Shown here: positions 34,822 through 43,535 of the stretch, in pieces
How positions within the stretch are numbered: the stretch's first letter is position 1
Layout of the letters: each line of letters begins with the position of its first letter
NCBI RefSeq assembly: GCF_025143825.1
Contig: NZ_CP083560.1
Location: 2,542,001 to 2,606,000, forward strand
Direction of reading: 5' to 3'
Source of the DNA: Sulfitobacter sp. S223
GTDB lineage: Bacteria > Pseudomonadota > Alphaproteobacteria > Rhodobacterales > Rhodobacteraceae
Length of the DNA stretch: 64,000 nucleotides
The notes under the pieces: generated by a model
Seen by the model: only the letters and a program-made list of their open reading frames with translations
The model's database searches: none
What the model was told of the DNA's origin: nothing
Translations under genes and position numbers: made by a program

Positions 34822-37397
34822 GCCTGACGCGGACAACCTGCCCCTATTGCGGCGTTGGATGTGGCGTTTTGGCAGGGCCCGACGGCACGATCAAAGGCGA
34901 TCCCGATCATCCGGCAAACTTTGGCCGGCTGTGCTCGAAGGGGGCCGCACTGGGCGAGACAATTGATCTGGAGGGACGATTGCTCGCACCCCAGATTGGA
35001 GGCATGGAAGTGGACTGGGATAGCGCATTGGAGCGCGTCGCACAGGCGTTCTCTGACGCGGTCCGCGATCACGGGCCTGACAGCGTCGCGTTCTATGCCT
35101 CCGGCCAGCTGCTGACCGAAGATTATTACGTGGCCAACAAGCTGATGAAAGGGTTCATCGGCTCGGCCAATATCGACACGAACTCACGGCTGTGCATGGC
35201 ATCGTCGGTGGCGGGGCATAAGCGCGCTTTCGGGACGGATACTGTGCCCGGCACCTATGCCGATCTGGAGCAAGCGGATCTCATTGTTTTGGTTGGCTCA
35301 AACCTCGCGTGGTGTCATCCGGTGCTCTACCAGCGCATCGTAGCAGCGAAAGAGGCGCGGCCAAACATGCGCGTGGTCAACATTGATCCACGTCGCACGG
35401 CAACTTGTGATCTGGCGGATGCACATTTGCGCGTGGCACCTGACGGCGATGTGGCGCTGTTCAACGGGTTGCTGGCCTATCTGGCCGACCATGACCACCT
35501 CGATATGGACTATGTCACCGCGCATGTGGGCGGATGCAGTGCCGCACTGGCGCAGGCGCGTGCCACAGATGCTTTGCAATCCGGCATCAGCGCCGAAGAT
35601 CTGGGCCGTTTTTACAAACTTTGGGCGCGGACCAAAAAGGTCGTGACCGTCTATTCGCAAGGCGTAAATCAATCGGCCAGCGGCACCGACAAAGTGGGCG
35701 CGATCCTGAATTGTCATCTGGCCACGGGTCGCATTGGCAAGGTCGGCGCGGGGCCGTTTTCTGTCACGGGCCAGCCCAACGCCATGGGTGGGCGCGAAGT
35801 GGGCGGGCTGGCGAATATGCTGGCCAATCATCTCGACATCGAGAATTCCGAACACCGCGACACGGTGCAAACCTTTTGGAACAGCCCCACCATCTGTGAC
35901 CAAGCGGGTCTCAAGGCCGTTGATCTGTTCGAAGCCTGTGCGCGGGGCAAGATCAAGGCGCTTTGGGTGATGTCCACCAATCCTGCCGTCTCGATGCCCG
36001 ATGCGGGATATGTGGCGAAGGCCATAGCAAACGTGCCATTTGTCGCCGTCTCTGACATCATGGCGCGCACGGATACCGGTGATCTGGCCGATGTGCTGCT
36101 CCCTGCCGCAGGCTGGGGCGAGAAGGACGGCACGGTCACCAATTCCGAACGCCGCATTTCGCGCCAGCGGGCGTTTTTGCCAACGCCCGGTCAGGCACGC
36201 CCTGATTGGCGCATTATCAGTGATGTAGCAACGACCATGGGCTTTGGTGAGGCGTTCGACTATGATACCTCCGCCGATGTCTTTGCCGAATATATCGCAC
36301 TGGATGCGGCCGCGCGCCCCTTTGACCGCGATCTGGACCTGAGCATCTTTGCCGATGTTGATTACGCCAAACTGATCCCCACGCAATGGCCGCGCACCGA
36401 TGCAAGGTTTTTCGCGGACGGCAAATTCTACCACACGGATGGCAAGGCGCGGATGCTACCGATCACGGCGCCGACGTTGGAGCACAAAGGCCTGACGCTC
36501 AATACAGGGCGGAACCGTGACCAGTGGCATACGATGACGCGCACGGGGAAATCCCCGAAACTGGGCGCACATCTGGCGGAGCCTTATCTGGAAATCCATC
36601 CAGACGATGCGGCGGATGTCGGTACATCCCACGGCGATCTGATGGCGGTCGAAACGGCTCAAGGCAGCGCCATTTTGCGCAGCCTTGTCACCGACCGTGT
36701 TGCACGCGGACAGCTTTTTGCACCGATGCACTGGACCCGCCAGACCGCGCGCGGTGCTGTGGTGAATACGTTGATGTCCTCGGTCACGGATCCTTTTTCC
36801 GGCCAGCCCGCGCTCAAACGTGGCAGGGGCTTGAGCGTCTCTCCCTTTGTGGCCAAGTGGTATGGTTTCATGGCTTGCGCGCAGAAGCCGCGGGCCACGA
36901 CGCCCTATGCCGCGATTGCGCGCACGGCGACGGGGTGGCAGGTCGAGATGGCAGCACTTGAATCGCCAACGGACTGGATCGAGGCCGCCCGCAGCATCGC
37001 GCAACTGCCAAAGGCGGAGGCGGCAGTCTATGAGGGCGGCCCAGGAGGCATCCTGCGCGTGGCTCTGAGCACTCAAGGCATGATCCAAGCGCTATTCTTT
37101 GTCGCAAATAGCGCCGTGGCGCTCTCGCGCAGCGCGGCCATTGCGCATATCGGGACAGACACGCCGCCGTTGGAGGCATTGGCGGGGCGCATGGGCAAGA
37201 ACCAGCCCGACCCCGGCGCAATCGTGTGTGCCTGTCTGAACGTGGGTCAGAACACGCTGGTCAATGCAATTGGTGCGGGGGCATTTTCCGTGGCGGCCTT
37301 GGGTGAGGTGACCTGCGCGGGGACCAACTGCGGCTCTTGCAAGCCTGAGCTTGCACGGCTGGTGGCGCAGCACAGCCTGCCGGTGGCGGCAGAATGA
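34818..37397 (+). CDS. nasA: Assimilatory nitrate reductase catalytic subunit
   Basis: This 859-residue molybdopterin enzyme has an N-terminal [4Fe-4S] motif CPYCGVGCGV-(x)n-RLCSKG within residues 8-45. A Mo-bisMGD core includes NIDTNSRLCMASSVAGHKRAFG with the expected cysteine ligand region. The C-terminus carries a BFD-like [2Fe-2S] domain, CACLNVGQNTLVNAI to CAGTNCGSCKPELARL. This places an extra electron-entry cluster on the catalytic chain. No separate NasC-type reductase gene is present, so the electron donor is probably encoded elsewhere or is a ferredoxin or NirB. Confidence 0.94.
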   Translation: MSLTRTTCPYCGVGCGVLAGPDGTIKGDPDHPANFGRLCSKGAALGETIDLEGRLLAPQIGGMEVDWDSALERVAQAFSDAVRDHGPDSVAFYASGQLLTEDYYVANKLMKGFIGSANIDTNSRLCMASSVAGHKRAFGTDTVPGTYADLEQADLIVLVGSNLAWCHPVLYQRIVAAKEARPNMRVVNIDPRRTATCDLADAHLRVAPDGDVALFNGLLAYLADHDHLDMDYVTAHVGGCSAALAQARATDALQSGISAEDLGRFYKLWARTKKVVTVYSQGVNQSASGTDKVGAILNCHLATGRIGKVGAGPFSVTGQPNAMGGREVGGLANMLANHLDIENSEHRDTVQTFWNSPTICDQAGLKAVDLFEACARGKIKALWVMSTNPAVSMPDAGYVAKAIANVPFVAVSDIMARTDTGDLADVLLPAAGWGEKDGTVTNSERRISRQRAFLPTPGQARPDWRIISDVATTMGFGEAFDYDTSADVFAEYIALDAAARPFDRDLDLSIFADVDYAKLIPTQWPRTDARFFADGKFYHTDGKARMLPITAPTLEHKGLTLNTGRNRDQWHTMTRTGKSPKLGAHLAEPYLEIHPDDAADVGTSHGDLMAVETAQGSAILRSLVTDRVARGQLFAPMHWTRQTARGAVVNTLMSSVTDPFSGQPALKRGRGLSVSPFVAKWYGFMACAQKPRATTPYAAIARTATGWQVEMAALESPTDWIEAARSIAQLPKAEAAVYEGGPGGILRVALSTQGMIQALFFVANSAVALSRSAAIAHIGTDTPPLEALAGRMGKNQPDPGAIVCACLNVGQNTLVNAIGAGAFSVAALGEVTCAGTNCGSCKPELARLVAQHSLPVAAE

Positions 37398-38329
37398 CCC
37401 TCGCCCCTTTTGTCAGGATCGTCGCACAGGGCAAGGGGCGCGCCCGCGCCATGACCTTGGATGAGGCGCAAGATGCGATGAGCGTGATCCTGCAAGGAAA
37501 GGCTGCGCCTGAGGCGGTGGGCGCGCTGCTGATGGTGCTGCGTTTGCGCGGGGAAGAGCCACAGGAGATCGCCGGTTTCACTGCCGCCCTGCGCGCGCAT
37601 ACGAAGGGGCAACTGCCGGCTGCTGATCTGGATTGGCCCAGCTACGCCGCAGGGCGTAGTCGGGGCGCGCCGCTTTATCTGCTGGCGGCCCGGCTGGTGG
37701 CGCAGACGGGTGTTCGCATATCGATGCACGGCCACAATGCCTATCAGAACATGGCAATACAGCCGGATGATATCCGTGCACTGGCAGGACCTCAGGTGCG
37801 GTATGACCCGCTGGCCGAGTTGTGCCCAGAGGCCTTTTCCCTGTTGGATTTGCGCAGAGACCTGGGCTTGCGGTCATGCATTAACACGGTGTTGCGCATG
37901 TGGAATCCGGCGCAGGCCCCCGCCACGGTGCAGGGCGTGTTCCATCCCTCCTATCGCAGCCTGCAGGCGCAGGCTGCCGAGATATTGGGCCAGAAAACCC
38001 TCAGCATCATCAAGGGCGGCGGCGGCGAGTTCGAGCGCCATCCCTCCAAGGACATTATCTGTTTTGGCCTGCGCAAAGGTCAGCACATCCAGGAAAAAGC
38101 CCCCGCGATCCTGTCCCAGACCCGCCGCTTGCATGAAGAGAGCACGAGGATCGACCCGAGGGCGCTTTGGCAAGGGACGCTGCGCGATCCGTTTGCCGAA
38201 GCCACGGTGACCGGCACCGCCGCATTGGCGCTCTGGACGCTTGATCCGAACTTAACCCTCAACGCCGCGCAGGGCCACGCGAATGCACTTTGGCTGGACC
38301 GCACCATGGATGAAGGAATTTACGCATGA
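37394..38329 (+). CDS. TrpD2/YbiB-like anthranilate phosphoribosyltransferase-family protein
   Basis: This 311-residue protein has the fold of anthranilate phosphoribosyltransferase but not its standard active-site set. An N-terminal helical domain contains LTLDEAQDAM and GALLMVLRLRGE, then GHNAYQN appears where the PRPP-binding GTGGD motif normally sits, and later KGGGGEFERHPSKD. It corresponds to the group annotated as glycosyl transferase family protein or TrpD2, whose members are reported to bind nucleic acid. It overlaps nasA and cysG by ATGA, tying it to nitrate assimilation. Its role there is not known to me. Confidence 0.8.
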   Translation: MTLAPFVRIVAQGKGRARAMTLDEAQDAMSVILQGKAAPEAVGALLMVLRLRGEEPQEIAGFTAALRAHTKGQLPAADLDWPSYAAGRSRGAPLYLLAARLVAQTGVRISMHGHNAYQNMAIQPDDIRALAGPQVRYDPLAELCPEAFSLLDLRRDLGLRSCINTVLRMWNPAQAPATVQGVFHPSYRSLQAQAAEILGQKTLSIIKGGGGEFERHPSKDIICFGLRKGQHIQEKAPAILSQTRRLHEESTRIDPRALWQGTLRDPFAEATVTGTAALALWTLDPNLTLNAAQGHANALWLDRTMDEGIYA

Positions 38330-39765
38330 AGACTTTTCCGATGTTCCTGCAGATGGCGGGCCGCCGTGTTGTGATTGTGGGCGGCGGCGAACAAGCGGCG
38401 CAAAAGACGCGACTGATGCTCAAAACCGAAGCCACGATCACCGTGATCAGCGATGCGCTGGATGATGAGTTGGCAGATCTTGCTGCCGTTGGCCGGATCA
38501 CCCAACATAGCGGTGCGGTAATTGCGCAAGACTTCGGGGATAGCGCATTGGTGTTTGTCGCCACAGGCTGCCCCGGTGCGGATGGTGCGCTGCATGCGCT
38601 GGCCAAAACGGCAGGCGCGACGGTGAACGTAGTGGACCAGCCCGCGCTATGTGATGTGATCACGCCTTCGATCGTGGACCGCGATCCGGTGGTTGTTGCG
38701 ATCGGAACAGAAGGCACAGCGCCCGTTCTGGCCCGCCAGATCAAAACGCAAGTCGAGCAGATGCTGGAGCCCGAACTGGGCGCATTGGCGTCCCTTGCGG
38801 GACGGTTGCGCGCCAGTGCGGCACAGCACCTTGGCCCGCGCGCACGACGCGATTTGTGGCGGTGGGTATTTGGTGATGCACCCCGCCGTGCTCATGCGCG
38901 CGGGGCGCAGCGGGAAACGGCACATATGATAAAACATGCCATTGCCACAGGTGATTTCGGACAAGAGCCCGGCGGGAGTGTTGCCTTGGTCGGGGCTGGG
39001 CCAGGGGCGAAAGACCTCATCACCCTACGCGGTGTGCAGCGCCTGCAAGAGGCCGATGTGATCTACTATGATCGTTTGGTGGACCCCGACATTCTGGAAC
39101 TGGCGCGGCGGGATGCAGAGCGGATCTATGTGGGCAAACGGCCCGGTTGCCACAGCTGGCCACAGGAGAAAATCACGCAAACAATCGTTGCCGCTGCCAA
39201 GGGCGGAGCGCGGGTTGTGCGCCTCAAATGCGGCGATCCGGGTATTTTTGCCCGTGGGCTTGAAGAAATAGAGGCCCTGCGTGCGGCAGATATCCCCGTT
39301 GAAATCGTACCCGGTGTTACTGCGGCGAGCGGTGTGGCGGCAGCCAGTGGCCAGACCCTGACCGAGCGGGAAGAGATCGACACGTTAGTGCTCACCACGG
39401 GCCATGTCTCGGAGGGATGTGCGGTGCCAGAGGTCCTGCGCACCCTCACGCCGGGAACGTGCGTTGCCCTTTACATGGCCGTTCGCGCGGCGCCGCAGAT
39501 CAGCGCATATTTGGCCACACGTCACGCGCCCCAAGCCATTGACGTCACGATCGTCGCCCATGCGCAAACGGATGCCCAGATTGTCACGAGCTGCGATATC
39601 GCGTCGCTTCCTGCAACGCTTTTGGCGCATGGCATCACGGATACCGCGACTCTCCTACTCAAATTACGCAGGAACGTTCGACATGATCAGCGGAAGCAAG
39701 ATACCGGAGGTCATCACCCTTCGTCATGTGGCAGTGCTGTCATTCCATTGCACGTGGGAGGGTGA
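38326..39765 (+). CDS. cysG: Siroheme synthase CysG (trifunctional)
   Basis: The 479 residues combine a precorrin-2 dehydrogenase/ferrochelatase half with an NAD motif VVIVGGGEQAAQKTRLML near residues 14-31 and a C-terminal uroporphyrinogen-III methyltransferase half from about residue 215. The latter carries VALVGAGPGAKDLITLRG, EADVIYYDRLVDP and VVRLKCGDPGIFARG. It makes the siroheme required by NirB, which explains its place at the end of the nitrate operon. The last 25 residues are unlike the family and may be a neutral extension. Confidence 0.93.
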   Translation: MKTFPMFLQMAGRRVVIVGGGEQAAQKTRLMLKTEATITVISDALDDELADLAAVGRITQHSGAVIAQDFGDSALVFVATGCPGADGALHALAKTAGATVNVVDQPALCDVITPSIVDRDPVVVAIGTEGTAPVLARQIKTQVEQMLEPELGALASLAGRLRASAAQHLGPRARRDLWRWVFGDAPRRAHARGAQRETAHMIKHAIATGDFGQEPGGSVALVGAGPGAKDLITLRGVQRLQEADVIYYDRLVDPDILELARRDAERIYVGKRPGCHSWPQEKITQTIVAAAKGGARVVRLKCGDPGIFARGLEEIEALRAADIPVEIVPGVTAASGVAAASGQTLTEREEIDTLVLTTGHVSEGCAVPEVLRTLTPGTCVALYMAVRAAPQISAYLATRHAPQAIDVTIVAHAQTDAQIVTSCDIASLPATLLAHGITDTATLLLKLRRNVRHDQRKQDTGGHHPSSCGSAVIPLHVGG

Positions 39766-39851
39766 GATATCACCTATCGCTGTAGATCGTATCTGCGGCT
39801 ACAACGGTCCACCGCCGTCAAAGAAATTAGGGCAAAGTCTGTCTATTCGCA

Positions 39852-39883
39852 GCCGCGGGGTAAACTCTCTTTTCCCCGCGGTT
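39852..39883 (+). terminator. Terminator of the nitrate operon
   Basis: CCGCGGGG (39852-39859), a 13-base loop and CCCCGCGG (39873-39880) followed by TTT lie 86 bases after the cysG stop, between convergent operons. The stem is very stable and the T-run short. Confidence 0.65.
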
Positions 39884-39901
39884 TGATAGCTCCGACACAA
39901 A

Positions 39902-39921
39902 GCCCCCCGCATTGCGGAGGC
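39902..39921 (-). terminator. Terminator of the TRAP operon
   Basis: On the minus strand GCCTCCGC-AAT-GCGGGGGGC folds with one G-U pair and one bulge. CTTTGTG follows, 40 bases after the dctM stop. It likely ends the leftward TRAP transporter transcript. Confidence 0.5.
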
Positions 39922-39961
39922 CCGCGTCTTTTACCGCCTTCTGTTCGTCTCGCTTAACCCC

Positions 39962-41458
39962 TTACCATGGGATCAGGATCAATGTGATCGCGGGGAACAG
40001 GACCAGAAGAACCACGCGGAACAGATCAGAGGCGACGAAGAACATGACCGCTTTGTAGGTCTCGGACATCGGGGTTTTGCGGTCCATCGCGTTGATGATG
40101 AACAGGTTCATGCCGACGGGCGGTGTAATCAAGCCCACTTCGACCACGATCAATACCAGAATGCCGAACCAGATCGCCACCAATTCTTCATTGATCCGGT
40201 ACAGCGCGCCTTTGTTTACGCTGCGAATTTCCATCGCTTTGATCTGGTCACGTGTCAGCTCAACCCCGTCCGCAAGGCTTTGTTGCACACTGGCTAACAT
40301 GTCAGGCGCCAGCTGCACCCCCGCCGCAAAGGCATCAGCGGCGCGGTGGGCGTGCAGTTCTGCCATTGTGACAAAGCCGAAATCGAGGCCCTGAATGACC
40401 GGCCAGAAGATCGGGATCGTCAGAAGGATCATAGATAGGCTGTCCATCACACAGCCCAAGGCAAGGTAGAATATCAGAATACACACCAGCACCAGCCACG
40501 GGCTATAGCCTTGCCCGCCGATCCACTCGGCAATCTCCTGCGGGACTTGCGTAAGCGCCAGAAAGCCGTTGTAGAATGCAGCGCCCAGCACGATGAAAAA
40601 GATCATCGCCGTGGAGCGTGCCGTCACCAGAAAGCTTTCGGCCAGCGTTTTGCGCGTAAGCCCACCATTTAAAAGCGCAATCAATCCTGTGCCAAATGCG
40701 CCGACAGCCGCCCCTTCGGTGGGGGTGAACCAGCCAAGGTAGATACCGCCGACCACCAGAGCAAAGACAATGAGCACGGGCCAGACCTGCACCAGATCAA
40801 CGAGCCGTTCGGCCCAAGGAACGCGCCCGCGCGTCCCCGCCGCGTTGGGATAAATACGCACATAGATCGAGATCACCACGACATAGCCAAGCGCCGCCAG
40901 AATCCCCGGAATGAAGGCCGCGAGAAACAATTTCGCAATGTTCTGCTCTGTCAGGATGGCGTAGATCACCAGCACAACAGAGGGCGGGATCAGGATGCCA
41001 AGGGTGCCGCCCGCCGCAAGGGTCGCCGTCGAGATGCCCCCCTCATAGCCGTATTTGCGCATCTCCGGCAGGGCAACACGGCTCATCGTGGCGGCTGTCG
41101 CAAGGGAGGAGCCGCAGATCGCGCCAAAGCCCGCACAGGCGCCGATGGCAGCCATTGCCACCCCGCCCTTGCGGTGGCCGATGAATCCCGCAGCCGCTTT
41201 GAACAGCGCCTGTGACATACCGCCCAATGTTGCGAAATGCCCCATTAGCAGAAACATCGGAATGATCGACAGCGAATAGCTGGAATAGGTGGTGAAGGTT
41301 TCGGATTTGAGCCGCGCAAGCGGCAGGCCAATATCACCCGTGACAAGCATCATACCGACCAAGCCGGCCAGAAACATCGCCAGACCGATAGGCACACGCA
41401 AAAAGATCAGTCCCAGAAGCGCCGGGAATGACAGGATACCGATTGCAATATCGCTCAA
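39962..41458 (-). CDS. dctM: TRAP transporter large permease (DctM family) with central insertion
   Basis: This 498-residue membrane protein has typical DctM segments: LRVPIGLAMFLAGLVG, SIIPMFLLMGHFA, GTLGILIPPSVVLVIYA and GLITPPVGMNLFIIN. The family is usually about 430 residues. The excess is a block of roughly 66 hydrophilic, mostly helical residues (about 362-428) between FWPVIQGLDFG and IWFGILVLIVVE, two segments that are normally almost adjacent. It works with DctQ to import a carboxylate bound by DctP, driven by sodium. The start overlaps the dctQ stop (ATGA). Confidence 0.9.
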   Translation of the reverse strand: MSDIAIGILSFPALLGLIFLRVPIGLAMFLAGLVGMMLVTGDIGLPLARLKSETFTTYSSYSLSIIPMFLLMGHFATLGGMSQALFKAAAGFIGHRKGGVAMAAIGACAGFGAICGSSLATAATMSRVALPEMRKYGYEGGISTATLAAGGTLGILIPPSVVLVIYAILTEQNIAKLFLAAFIPGILAALGYVVVISIYVRIYPNAAGTRGRVPWAERLVDLVQVWPVLIVFALVVGGIYLGWFTPTEGAAVGAFGTGLIALLNGGLTRKTLAESFLVTARSTAMIFFIVLGAAFYNGFLALTQVPQEIAEWIGGQGYSPWLVLVCILIFYLALGCVMDSLSMILLTIPIFWPVIQGLDFGFVTMAELHAHRAADAFAAGVQLAPDMLASVQQSLADGVELTRDQIKAMEIRSVNKGALYRINEELVAIWFGILVLIVVEVGLITPPVGMNLFIINAMDRKTPMSETYKAVMFFVASDLFRVVLLVLFPAITLILIPW

Positions 41459-42039
41459 TGGTCTGCTCCTGTTTCGGTCGGCAACAGATCATGACCCGAC
41501 AAAGTTTCTAACACACGCATCACTGCGACATAGACCGCAACGACGGCTGCGATTGCGGCTGCGAACATGCTGAGCGCATAGGCCCACCAGAGTGGGAATT
41601 CCAAAAGAAATGTGGTCTGACCCGAGCGGTATTTGGTGAGAAGACCGCCGAAAAGCTGGGTCGCGATCAGGACAAACACTGCCGCAAAAAGCAGCGATGT
41701 GATCAGGCTCAGGATCCTGTTGACCCGACCCGACATTCCTTGGGTAAAGATATCAACCGACGCGTGCGCACCTGACAAGGTGCACAGGGGCATGAATGCA
41801 AAGATGGCAAATGCGATGCCTGCCTCGATCAGTTCAAAGTCACCATTTATGGGGCCAACGCCAAGATTGATCGCCCATTGCGCAAATCCCGGTGCGATAC
41901 CTTCGACGAAATCAGAGTGCAGCATCCCGTTTAGCGACCTGCCCAAAACGGACAAGCAGGTCAAAAGGATCAACACAGCAAGCATCGTGCCACCAAGATA
42001 GGCCATAATGCGCGATAGCTTCATGAAGGCTGGATACAT
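41455..42039 (-). CDS. dctQ: TRAP transporter small permease (DctQ family)
   Basis: This 194-residue protein has four hydrophobic segments (near residues 14-32, 68-85, 104-125 and 155-172). It contains the family-like GAHASVDIFTQGMSGRVN stretch. ATG at 42039 or 42024 are both possible. It is the small membrane component that pairs with DctM. It is separated from the binding-protein gene by a hairpin. Confidence 0.85.
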   Translation of the reverse strand: MYPAFMKLSRIMAYLGGTMLAVLILLTCLSVLGRSLNGMLHSDFVEGIAPGFAQWAINLGVGPINGDFELIEAGIAFAIFAFMPLCTLSGAHASVDIFTQGMSGRVNRILSLITSLLFAAVFVLIATQLFGGLLTKYRSGQTTFLLEFPLWWAYALSMFAAAIAAVVAVYVAVMRVLETLSGHDLLPTETGADH

Positions 42040-42097
42040 CTTGCCCCGTTCCTGAAAGTGGGCGGACCAAATACATCAGGCCCGCAAAATGCAAAAC

Positions 42098-42122
42098 GGC
42101 CGCAGCAAAACATGCTACGGCC
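42098..42122 (-). terminator. Attenuating hairpin between dctP and dctQ
   Basis: On the minus strand GGCCGTAGCA, a five-base loop and TGCTGCGGCC form a 10-base stem with one G-U pair. GTTTTGCATTTTG follows. The structure is 9 bases after the dctP stop and would reduce read-through into the permease genes. Confidence 0.65.
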
Positions 42123-42131
42123 ATTCGTTTC

Positions 42132-43172
42132 TTATTTGTTGGCGGTGTATTCCGTCATCAACGCACGTGCTTGATCAATCCGCGCCTGACCGTCGATGCC
42201 TTTTTCGGCCATCTCGGCAATCCATGACGCATAAATCGGCTGAACCACTGGCAGCCATGTGCTTTCGGCGGTTGCCGCGTCGATTGTGATGATGTTGTTA
42301 CCCATCTCTACGGCCATTTCACGTGCTGGGCCGTCGGAATCAGATTGTGTACCGCCGGCAAAGACAGAGAATTCCAGACCGGAGTTCTTGTCGATCACAG
42401 CCTTCAAATCATCTGGAAGACCGTCATAGACGCCCTTGTTCATCGCCAGGACAAACGTGAGATTATAAAGCGCGGGGCCTTCAAATTCCGTGTGGTTCTC
42501 AACAAGCTCCGGCACCTTCAATGCGCCGGTCACTTCCCACGGAATGGTTGTGCCGTCGATGACGCCTTTGGACAGACCTTCCGGGATCGCTGGGACCGGC
42601 ATACCGACAGGTGTGGCACCTGTTGTTTCCAGCAGCTTGTTCACCAGACGCGACCCACCGCGGATTTTCATCCCACGCAGATCGTCAGGGGTCTCGACCG
42701 GATCAGCGGTGTGGAACATGCCCGGGCCGTGAACCCATGTGCCCAGAATATGTGTGTCGTTGAACTCATCCTGCATGTGTTCTTCAAACATCTTGTAATA
42801 GGCATAAGATGCCGCACGCGCGTCAGCCACCATGAAGGGCAGTTCAAACACTTCAGTGGAAGGGAAACGGCCAGGCGTATAGCCGACAACTGTCCAAACC
42901 ACATCAGCAACGCCATCGACAACTTGGTCATACAGCTCCGGTGGCACGCCACCCAACTGCATGGAAGGAAAACGATCAACTTTGATGCGGCCATCGGAAT
43001 CCGCTTCTACGCCATCCGCCCAAACGTCCAGAATAAGTTTCGGCACATTTGCCTGAGCCGGCAAAAACTGGTGCAGCTTCAGCGTCACTTCTTGCGCCAT
43101 TGCGTTGCCTGCCGTCAAAGCAAGCATCGCAACGCTGCCCAGAGCACCCAGAATTGTTCTACGGTTTGTCAT
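42132..43172 (-). CDS. dctP: TRAP transporter substrate-binding protein (DctP family)
   Basis: This 346-residue periplasmic receptor has a twin-arginine-like N-terminus, MTNRRTILGALGSVAMLALTA, cleaved near GNAMAQEVTLKLHQFLP. The conserved DctP core DLRGMKIRGGSRLVNKLLETTGATPVGMPVPAIPEGLSKGVIDG contains the arginine that binds the ligand carboxylate. The ATG at 43172 follows AAGGGAGG and is preferred to an in-frame start at 43217. It is divergent from paaG, so an aromatic or acyl carboxylate is a plausible ligand. Confidence 0.9.
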   Translation of the reverse strand: MTNRRTILGALGSVAMLALTAGNAMAQEVTLKLHQFLPAQANVPKLILDVWADGVEADSDGRIKVDRFPSMQLGGVPPELYDQVVDGVADVVWTVVGYTPGRFPSTEVFELPFMVADARAASYAYYKMFEEHMQDEFNDTHILGTWVHGPGMFHTADPVETPDDLRGMKIRGGSRLVNKLLETTGATPVGMPVPAIPEGLSKGVIDGTTIPWEVTGALKVPELVENHTEFEGPALYNLTFVLAMNKGVYDGLPDDLKAVIDKNSGLEFSVFAGGTQSDSDGPAREMAVEMGNNIITIDAATAESTWLPVVQPIYASWIAEMAEKGIDGQARIDQARALMTEYTANK

Positions 43173-43488
43173 GTGGTTCCTCCCTTGGATCCGTTTATGA
43201 ACGATGCGGATCTGCATCGCGAATTAAGTCGTTCAGGCGCGCATTTCTATGATGCGTTCGCCGGTATCGGTCTTTTCTGCCCCATCCCAGAAAGATCGCA
43301 GGCAGATCGTTATCCAGTGCCAGATCCGTCGGATTGGCAAGTATTTTGCACGGTTCTAACTGCTTGGTATCGCAGCGTGCGTCCCTCAAGTCGGCAGTTT
43401 ATTGGCACCAACTGGAAGAATCCATGTCATTCGTTAACAGCGTTCTGTCGTCGGGTAACAAGGCCAAATCGAATCTGCTTATTTATTG
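43173..43488. other. Divergent non-coding region between dctP and paaG
   Basis: About 315 bases with no gene. A long frame on the plus strand passes through antisense to dctP and into paaG, but it has no start signal until 43536. This stretch must contain the dctP promoter and probably the upstream part of the paaG promoter. Confidence 0.45.
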
Positions 43489-43502
43489 ACCGACCGGTTG
43501 GT
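43489..43502. promoter_or_regulatory. Candidate TetR/PaaR-type operator
   Basis: ACCGACCGGTTGGT is a near-perfect palindrome (one mismatched pair), 33 bases before the paaG start and just upstream of its AAAGGGGAGG site. The ACCGACCGGT core resembles sites used by TetR regulators of phenylacetyl-CoA and acyl-CoA genes. The TetR gene lies directly downstream of paaG. Confidence 0.55.
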
Positions 43503-43535
43503 TTATGCAAGATATTTCCCAAAGGGGAGGATGCA

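Noticed and set aside
42345-43535. Upstream extension of the paaG frame through the dctP region
   Set aside because: The extension is antisense to dctP and lacks conserved sequence. The true start at 43536 has a strong ribosome-binding site and the family N-terminus.
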